Below, piece after piece: positions 30,730 through 36,899 of a stretch of DNA of 36,899 nt (position 1 is its first letter; every line of letters begins with the position of its first letter). This DNA comes from Acidimicrobiaceae bacterium (lineage in GTDB: Bacteria; Actinomycetota; Acidimicrobiia; Acidimicrobiales; Bog-793): positions 1 through 36,899 of the forward strand of contig JAODBO010000106.1 of the NCBI GenBank assembly GCA_025464005.1, written 5' to 3'. The notes beneath the pieces are model-generated. The model was not told the origin of the DNA. It did no database searches and saw only the letters and a program-made list of their open reading frames with translations. The translations under genes were made by a program, and so were the position numbers.

Positions 30730-32274
30730 ATGAGTGGCTCCGAGCTCCCAGGCGTCGCGCGCACCGGGCGCTCCACTTCGACCTCGGGGCAGGTCCCCGT
30801 CGTCTCCCTCGACGACTCCTCGAGGGTCGCCTCTCCGCGGGTCGTCCCGACCGTCGTGGTCGTCGGCCTCGGCCCCGCCGGCCCGGAGCTCACGACGCTC
30901 GAGGCGCGTGAGGTGCTCTCGGACATGGGAGTGGTTCTCGTGCGCACGAGCCGACACCCCGCAGCAGCGCCCTTGATGGAGGACGGCGCGCGCCCGCTCG
31001 ACGCGCACTACGAGCGTGCCGGGAGCTTCGAGGAGGCATATGCGGGCATGGTCGAGGAGGTCGTGGCCGCCGCGGTCGAGCACGGCCGCGTCGCGTATTG
31101 CGTTCCCGGCTCCCCCTTCGTCCTCGAGCGTTCCGTCGCTGCGCTGATCGCCGACGAGCGGGTGGCGGTGAAGGTCGTGCCCGGCATGTCGTTCCTCGAC
31201 CTGGTGTGGTCACGCCTGCTGCTCGACCCGGTCGAGGTGCGGGTGCGCCTCGTCAACGCGGAGGAGTTCGCCGTGTCGGCCGCGGGCGACTCGGGGCCGC
31301 TCCTCATCACCCAGCTCTGGTCGCGTGCGATCTGTTCGGACGTGAAGCTCGCCGTCGAGGAGCCACCGAAGTCGCCGGTCGTGCTGTTGCACCACCTCGG
31401 GATGGCGGACGAGGTCGTGCAGGAGATTGCCTGGGAGGACCTCGACCGCGTCGTGGCGGTGGACCACCTGACCTGTGTCTATGTCCGCGAGCTCGGCGAG
31501 CCGGTCGGTGCCGAGCTCGTCCGGCTCGCCGAGCTCGTGCGCACCTTGCGCGAGCGCTGCCCCTGGGACAGGGTGCAGACGCACCACTCACTCGTTCGCC
31601 ACCTCGTCGAGGAGACCTACGAGGCGATCGAGGCGATCGAGGAGCTCGGTGAGGAGCCGACGGCCGAGGCGGCGGCGCACCTCGAGGAGGAGCTCGGCGA
31701 CGTCCTCTGCCAGGTGATGTTCCACTCGACGCTCGCCGCTGAGGAGGGGCTGTTCAATCTCGCCGACGTGGCGCGAGCCGTGCACGACAAGCTCGTGCGG
31801 CGCCACCCGCACGTCTTCGGCCCGCCCACCGCCTCCACGGAGCGCGTCGACACCGCCGCACGGGTGCTTGAGCAGTGGGAGCAGTCCAAGCAGGTGGAAA
31901 AGGGCAGGCAGAGCCTCATGGACGGGATCCCCGCCGGGCTGCCCGCGCTCGCGATGGCGACCAAGCTCGAGCGCAAGGCCGCAGCCGTCGACCTCGGGTG
32001 GCAGCGGACCGGCAGCTCGCTCGCGACGGTGCGCGATGCCCTAGAGGCTCTCGAGCAAGGCGAGACCGACGGACTCGGCGAGCTGCTGCTGGCGATCGCC
32101 CGGATGGCGGCCGATCGAGGCGCCGATCCGGAGGAGGCGCTTCGCCGGGCAGCTCGAGCGATGCGAGAGCGGTTCATGGCGACCGAGCGCGCCGCGGCCG
32201 AGGTGGGCGAGAACCTCGCGGAGCTCGACTCGCCCGTGCGCCTCGAGCGCTGGCGCTCGACCGACCCGAGCTAA
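30730..32274 (+). CDS. mazG: YabN-type fusion: tetrapyrrole methylase-like domain + MazG NTP pyrophosphohydrolase
   Basis: This 514-residue two-domain protein has an N-terminal SAM-dependent tetrapyrrole methylase fold near residues 40-245 (VVVVGLGPAGPELTTLEAREVL, GRVAYCVPGSPFVLERSV, VVPGMSFLDLVWSRL). The C-terminal MazG domain (about 265-500) has CPWDRVQTHHSLVRHLVEETYEAIEAIE with the EExxE and later ELGDVLCQVMFHS metal-binding motifs. MazG hydrolyses non-canonical or excess NTPs. The methylase half has no known substrate in YabN. The first 35 residues are low-complexity. ATG 30730 lies 22 bp after the lipoprotein stop. Confidence 0.93.
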   Translation: MSGSELPGVARTGRSTSTSGQVPVVSLDDSSRVASPRVVPTVVVVGLGPAGPELTTLEAREVLSDMGVVLVRTSRHPAAAPLMEDGARPLDAHYERAGSFEEAYAGMVEEVVAAAVEHGRVAYCVPGSPFVLERSVAALIADERVAVKVVPGMSFLDLVWSRLLLDPVEVRVRLVNAEEFAVSAAGDSGPLLITQLWSRAICSDVKLAVEEPPKSPVVLLHHLGMADEVVQEIAWEDLDRVVAVDHLTCVYVRELGEPVGAELVRLAELVRTLRERCPWDRVQTHHSLVRHLVEETYEAIEAIEELGEEPTAEAAAHLEEELGDVLCQVMFHSTLAAEEGLFNLADVARAVHDKLVRRHPHVFGPPTASTERVDTAARVLEQWEQSKQVEKGRQSLMDGIPAGLPALAMATKLERKAAAVDLGWQRTGSSLATVRDALEALEQGETDGLGELLLAIARMAADRGADPEEALRRAARAMRERFMATERAAAEVGENLAELDSPVRLERWRSTDPS

Positions 32275-32304
32275 GCGCGCTGGCGGCCCCGCTGCCGGCG
32301 GCTT

Positions 32305-32313
32305 TGCTAACGT
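32305..32313 (+). promoter_or_regulatory. Candidate extended -10 (TGC-TAACGT) for eno
   Basis: TGC followed by TAACGT forms an extended -10 element, 52 bp before GTG 32365. It gives a leader of roughly 45 nt and would drive eno and the following cell-division gene. Confidence 0.4.
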
Positions 32314-32316
32314 TGA

Positions 32317-34127
<1,811 letters not shown>

Positions 34128-34144
34128 CGCCTCGCCCAGAGGCG
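34128..34144 (+). terminator. 6-bp hairpin immediately after the divIC-like stop codon
   Basis: CGCCTC (34128-34133) pairs with GAGGCG (34139-34144) around GCCCA, starting one base after the stop TGA. There is no U-run, so it would be a weak or Rho-assisted terminator. Confidence 0.4.
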
Positions 34145-34160
34145 GGCGTGGCCGCGGTGG

Positions 34161-34166
34161 TAGCGT
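34161..34166 (+). promoter_or_regulatory. Candidate -10 element (TAGCGT) for the YbjQ-like operon
   Basis: TAGCGT, 19 bp before ATG 34186, places transcription start near 34173 with GGACGGAG as ribosome binding site. With the hairpin at 34128-34144 this makes the operon a separate transcription unit. Confidence 0.4.
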
Positions 34167-34185
34167 GCCCGCGGACGGAGCGCAC

Positions 34186-35118
34186 ATGACCTCGTGGGAC
34201 GGCACAGGACTTCCACCTGCAGTACAGGCCCGCGTCGATCGCGCCCGGGATTCCGGCGTCCGCTCCAGCCTGCTCTCGGTCCCCGGGCACGTTGGCATCG
34301 AGAGCTGCGGTTTCACGCCGGTCGGCGAGGTGATGGGCTGCATCGTCGAGTACATCGGCTTCCAGGGCTACGGCGGGTGCGGGTGGTACGGAGGCGGCTA
34401 CGGAGCGAGCCCGTGGGGCGGGGGCAGCTACGCCTCGCCCCCCGTCGTCACGAGCGGGTCCGGCTCCGGCTGGGCAGGCTTCGCCCCTTACGTGAACGCC
34501 CTCTACCACGGATGGGACACAGCGCTCGACAGACTGCTGAGCGAGGCCCGCGAGCTCGGCGCCGACGGGGTGGTCGGCATCGCGCTCACCGAGCAGCACC
34601 TCGGAGCCGGCAATCGGGAGTTCATGGCGCTCGGGACAGCGGTCCGCTCGACGGGGCGCACGCATGTCGCCCAGCCGTTCACGACGAGCCTCGCTGGCCA
34701 GGACGTGGCGAAGCTCTTCCACTCCGGCTGGATGCCGGCGGCGCTCGTCGTCGGCATCTCTGTGGCGATCCGCCACGACGACTACCGCACGCGCGCGAGC
34801 CAAGGCGCTTGGGCGCCCAATATGGAGGTCGACGGGTTCACCGAGCTCGTCACCGCCGTGCGCGCTGACGCCCGGCACCAGCTCGAGCGCCGGACGGCGC
34901 ATGTCGGCGCGGAGGGAGCGATCCTCGACTCGCCGGTCCGCCTCGCCGTTCACGAGCTCGAAGCCGGTGAGAACCATCGCGACCACGTGGCCGAGTCGAG
35001 CGTCCTCGCAAGCGCCATAGTCAGGTTCCAGCGCAGGGAGACCCTTCCGCCGGTCCCAGGCATGGTGGTCATGCTCGGCGGCGAACGCACCACGACACGA
35101 CGGAGGACAGCAAGATGA
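34186..35118 (+). CDS. Protein with two YbjQ-like modules and a Gly/Tyr-rich insert
   Basis: This 310-residue protein has two modules related to the YbjQ (DUF74, putative heavy-metal-binding) fold. The first spans about 30-155 and ends in the hallmark RLLSEARELGADGVVGIALTEQHLG...EFMALGTAV. It carries a Gly/Tyr/Trp insert (about 58-95, GGCGWYGGGYGASPWGGGSY). The second spans about 165-282 and opens FTTSLAGQDVAKLFHSGWMPAALVVG. In it the LGADGVVGI core is degraded to HVGAEGAILDSPVRL. No signal peptide is evident. ATG 34186 follows GGACGGAG. It overlaps the next gene by ATGA. Function is unknown; YbjQ proteins assemble as oligomers, so the paired modules could form half-rings. Confidence 0.82.
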   Translation: MTSWDGTGLPPAVQARVDRARDSGVRSSLLSVPGHVGIESCGFTPVGEVMGCIVEYIGFQGYGGCGWYGGGYGASPWGGGSYASPPVVTSGSGSGWAGFAPYVNALYHGWDTALDRLLSEARELGADGVVGIALTEQHLGAGNREFMALGTAVRSTGRTHVAQPFTTSLAGQDVAKLFHSGWMPAALVVGISVAIRHDDYRTRASQGAWAPNMEVDGFTELVTAVRADARHQLERRTAHVGAEGAILDSPVRLAVHELEAGENHRDHVAESSVLASAIVRFQRRETLPPVPGMVVMLGGERTTTRRRTAR

Positions 35119-35933
35119 CGGAACAGGATCAGGCAGTGCTCGGGATTCCCGAGGACGCGATGCGCCGTCTGGCCGAGATGCGGCCCGGATCGCCGGGAGC
35201 GCTGTTCACCTCCGACCTCACCGTGAACGAGTTCCTCCTCGTGCGCGAAGCGGGCTTCCGCCCGCTCGGGCTCGTGCTCGGCTCGAGCATCTACCACGTC
35301 GGGCTCCAGGTCGGCCGCTGGAGCCAGAACATGGAGCTCGACAAGCTCTCCCAGGCCATGTACCACGCGCGTGACCTCGCGATGACGAGGATGGAAGCCG
35401 AGGCCGACGCCCTCGGCGCGGACGGGATCGTCGGCGTGCGGCTCGAGATCGAGTTCAAGGAGTTCGGAAACGACCTCGCCGAGTTCGTCGCAGTCGGCAC
35501 GGCGGTGAAGGCCGACGAGCCGGGGACGTGGCGCAACGACGCGGGCAAGCCGTTCACCTCGGACCTGTCGGGCCAGGACTTCTGGACCCTCGTGCAGGCG
35601 GGCTATGCGCCGCTCGGCATGGTCATGGGCAGCTGCGTCTACCACATCGCCCACCAGCGGGGCTTCGCTGCGCTGTCCAACGTCGGGCGCAATGTCGAGA
35701 TCCCGCAGTTCACCGAGGCCCTCTACGACGCTCGTGAGCTCGCGATGAGCCGCATGCAGGCCGAGGCGGAGGAGCTGCACGCCGAGGGGATCGTCGGCGT
35801 GCAGCTCCTGTCGCTCGCGCATCGATGGGGTGGTCACACGACCGAGTTCTTCGCGATCGGCACGGCGGTGCGGCCACTGCGGGCCGACCACACGATCGCA
35901 ACGCCCCAGCTCGTCCTACCGCTCACCGACTGA
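35115..35933 (+). CDS. Second protein with two YbjQ-like modules
   Basis: This 272-residue protein is built from two clear repeats. Module one opens FTSDLTVNEFLLVREAGFRPLGLVLGSSIYHVG and closes EADALGADGIVGVRLEIEFKEFGNDLAEFVAVGTAV. Module two opens FTSDLSGQDFWTLVQAGYAPLGMVMGSCVYHIA and closes EAEELHAEGIVGVQLLSLAHRWGGHTTEFFAIGTAV. Both keep a YHxR/YDAR helix (AMYHARDLAMTRM, ALYDARELAMSRM). The same opening occurs in the upstream protein, so duplication within and between genes is likely. ATG 35115 overlaps the upstream stop. Cytoplasmic, function unknown; metal binding is only the family label. Confidence 0.85.
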   Translation: MTEQDQAVLGIPEDAMRRLAEMRPGSPGALFTSDLTVNEFLLVREAGFRPLGLVLGSSIYHVGLQVGRWSQNMELDKLSQAMYHARDLAMTRMEAEADALGADGIVGVRLEIEFKEFGNDLAEFVAVGTAVKADEPGTWRNDAGKPFTSDLSGQDFWTLVQAGYAPLGMVMGSCVYHIAHQRGFAALSNVGRNVEIPQFTEALYDARELAMSRMQAEAEELHAEGIVGVQLLSLAHRWGGHTTEFFAIGTAVRPLRADHTIATPQLVLPLTD

Positions 35934-35936
35934 CCC

Positions 35937-36452
35937 GTGCAGGACGAGTCGAACCAGTCGTCGTCTCCCCCCGAGCCGGGCGAGCCACCGGTCACCGCCG
36001 ACAGGACGCCGGCGGTCGCCGGTTCGTCCGCACTGGCTCCGAAGGCGATCGACCCGAGCACCCCCGAATCGGTCGACCTGCTCGCCGCCGCGCTGCGGGC
36101 GAACGTGGCCGACCTCGCGACCTACGAGCGGGTTCTCGTGACCGCCCTCGCCGCGGCGTTCCCCGAGGGCATGATCGAGGTCGACCGGGAGCGCTCCATG
36201 GGCGACAAGCTCGCTGGACGCCCCGGCAAGGTCCGGGCGCTGCGCCTGCACCTCGGCGAGACCACGCTCGAGCTCGTCGCCGGGCGTGGCACGCCTGTCG
36301 GCTTCGTGGCACGCGGGGTCCGTGGCGTGACTATCAGCCGCAAGGAGCTGCCGCTTCCTGAGTGGACGTTCCAGCTCGCCGCGGCGCTCCAGCGCCACGC
36401 CGCCGAGAGTGCCGAAGCGAGCGCGGCGCTCGGCAAGCTCCTCGGCGCCTGA
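35937..36452 (+). CDS. Hypothetical protein linked to the YbjQ-like pair
   Basis: This 171-residue protein has a disordered, acidic Ser/Pro/Thr-rich N-terminus (about 1-45), followed by a helical then beta-rich core (LLAAALRANVADLATYERVLVTALAAAFPEGM, KVRALRLHLGETTLELVAG, VARGVRGVTISRKELPLPEWTFQLAAALQRHA). I do not recognise the family. GTG 35937 lies three bases after the upstream stop, so it is co-transcribed with the two YbjQ-like genes and probably works with them. No membrane segment or catalytic motif is seen. Confidence 0.75.
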   Translation: MQDESNQSSSPPEPGEPPVTADRTPAVAGSSALAPKAIDPSTPESVDLLAAALRANVADLATYERVLVTALAAAFPEGMIEVDRERSMGDKLAGRPGKVRALRLHLGETTLELVAGRGTPVGFVARGVRGVTISRKELPLPEWTFQLAAALQRHAAESAEASAALGKLLGA

Positions 36453-36464
36453 GCGCTCGGCGAA

Positions 36465-36503
36465 GAGCTGCCGGCGAGAGCTGCCGGCGAGAGGTGCCGG
36501 CGA
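36465..36503. repeat. Three-copy 13-bp tandem repeat (GAGSTGCCGGCGA)
   Basis: Units begin at 36465, 36478 and 36491; the third has one change (GAGGTGCCGGCGA), and a decayed fourth may follow. The array lies just after the stop at 36452, in the 100-bp gap between convergent genes. Confidence 0.9.
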
Positions 36504-36520
36504 AGAGTCGCCGCCGTAGT

Positions 36521-36540
36521 CCCCCTGGACCCGTCCGGGG
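36521..36540. terminator. Inverted repeat between convergent genes, possible bidirectional terminator
   Basis: GGAC (36527-36530) pairs with GTCC (36533-36536) around CC, extended by CCCC/GGGG with one bulged T. It is centrally placed between the + strand operon and the - strand Rpf-like gene. No U-tract is present on either strand, so the call is tentative. Confidence 0.4.
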
Positions 36541-36552
36541 CCGGCTAAATGG

Positions 36553-36899
36553 CTAATGGAGTCCGAGAACGGCGGCGCACTCGGGCCACGACGACCAGCC
36601 GCTGCCCTGGTAGAGGCGGTAGGCAGCGGCATCTTGCGCCGCCGGCGCAGCTGAGCTCGGAAGTCCCGACCCGCCGAGTCCCTCCCAGGTCGCCTCGCTG
36701 AACTGGTAGGCGCCGTAGTAGCCGTTGCCGCTGTCGAGGCTGTAGTCACCGCTCGACTCGCAGTTGCGGATCCCGGCGAAGTCCTGCGCGAGTGTGCCTG
36801 GCGGGGAGGTACTCGCGCTCGTGGTCGGCACGCCCGTCGGCGCGGGGGGACCGGCCGCAGTAGAGGGCGCGGACGTCGTTCCGCTCGCCGTCGTTGTCG
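36553..36899 (-). CDS. Rpf-like transglycosylase, C-terminal part (5' end outside window)
   Basis: The frame runs open from the window edge to TAG at 36553-36555, giving about 115 residues. A Thr/Ser/Pro/Ala-rich linker (SAPSTAGPPAPTGVPTTSAS) precedes a resuscitation-promoting-factor/lysozyme-like domain: FAGIRNCESSGDYSLDSGNGYYGAYQFSEATWEGLGG, with the catalytic Glu in CES, then AAAYRLYQGSGWSSWPEC. Rpf domains cleave peptidoglycan glycan strands and help dormant cells resume growth. GTG 36831 is internal; the true start with a signal peptide should be upstream beyond the edge. The Cys pair (CES, PEC) fits the conserved disulfide. Confidence 0.9.
   Translation of the reverse strand, partial: TTTASGTTSAPSTAAGPPAPTGVPTTSASTSPPGTLAQDFAGIRNCESSGDYSLDSGNGYYGAYQFSEATWEGLGGSGLPSSAAPAAQDAAAYRLYQGSGWSSWPECAAVLGLH

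Overview
The window reads as chromosomal DNA of a high-GC actinobacterium. The supporting signs are strong G/C bias at third codon positions, many GTG starts, ATGA/GTGA stop-start overlaps, a resuscitation-promoting-factor-like protein, and the housekeeping run mfd - (lipoprotein) - mazG - eno - divIC/ftsB-like. A deep-branching class such as Acidimicrobiia is my inference. I saw no tRNA, rRNA, CRISPR array, insertion sequence or phage gene.

Layout. (1) 1-2250: tail of a VOC-family enzyme, a ComB-like phosphatase, a small membrane protein and a GNAT acetyltransferase. (2) 2380-19253: a catabolic and uptake island. It holds a LacI-type regulator, an alpha/beta hydrolase, a 3-hydroxyisobutyrate-dehydrogenase-like enzyme, a complete branched-chain-amino-acid-type ABC importer (binding protein, two permeases, two ATPases), a metal-dependent amidohydrolase/decarboxylase, an M24 (creatinase/prolidase fold) protein with an altered metal site, a TPP-dependent 2-oxoacid dehydrogenase E1 alpha/beta pair without E2 or E3, two aldehyde dehydrogenases and an aldo/keto reductase. 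The + strand genes from 4902 to 16688 are close or overlapping and look largely co-transcribed. (3) 19205-22431: MFS exporter, MarR regulator and M20 peptidase on the - strand. (4) 22482-34127: housekeeping genes, namely glmU (C-terminally truncated), prs, rplY/ctc, pth (no ordinary start codon), mfd, a PpiC/SurA-like lipoprotein, a YabN-type methylase-MazG fusion, eno and an FtsB/DivIC-like protein. (5) 34186-36452: a separate three-gene operon with two adjacent proteins that each carry two YbjQ-like modules, plus an unknown 171-residue protein. (6) 36553 to the edge: the C-terminal part of a secreted Rpf-like transglycosylase.

How the genes fit together. The island probably imports a small carboxylated or amino compound and takes it through hydrolysis, decarboxylation and aldehyde oxidation toward central metabolism. 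The substrate cannot be read from sequence. The housekeeping block covers UDP-GlcNAc and PRPP supply, translation, transcription-coupled repair, nucleotide sanitation, glycolysis and division.

The least expected features are: GlmU lacking the acetyltransferase active site, Pth lacking ATG/GTG/TTG, an M24 enzyme with Cys in place of a metal-ligand Asp, the double-YbjQ operon, and four separate short tandem repeats (periods 12, 15, 15 and 13 bp) all sitting at gene junctions.
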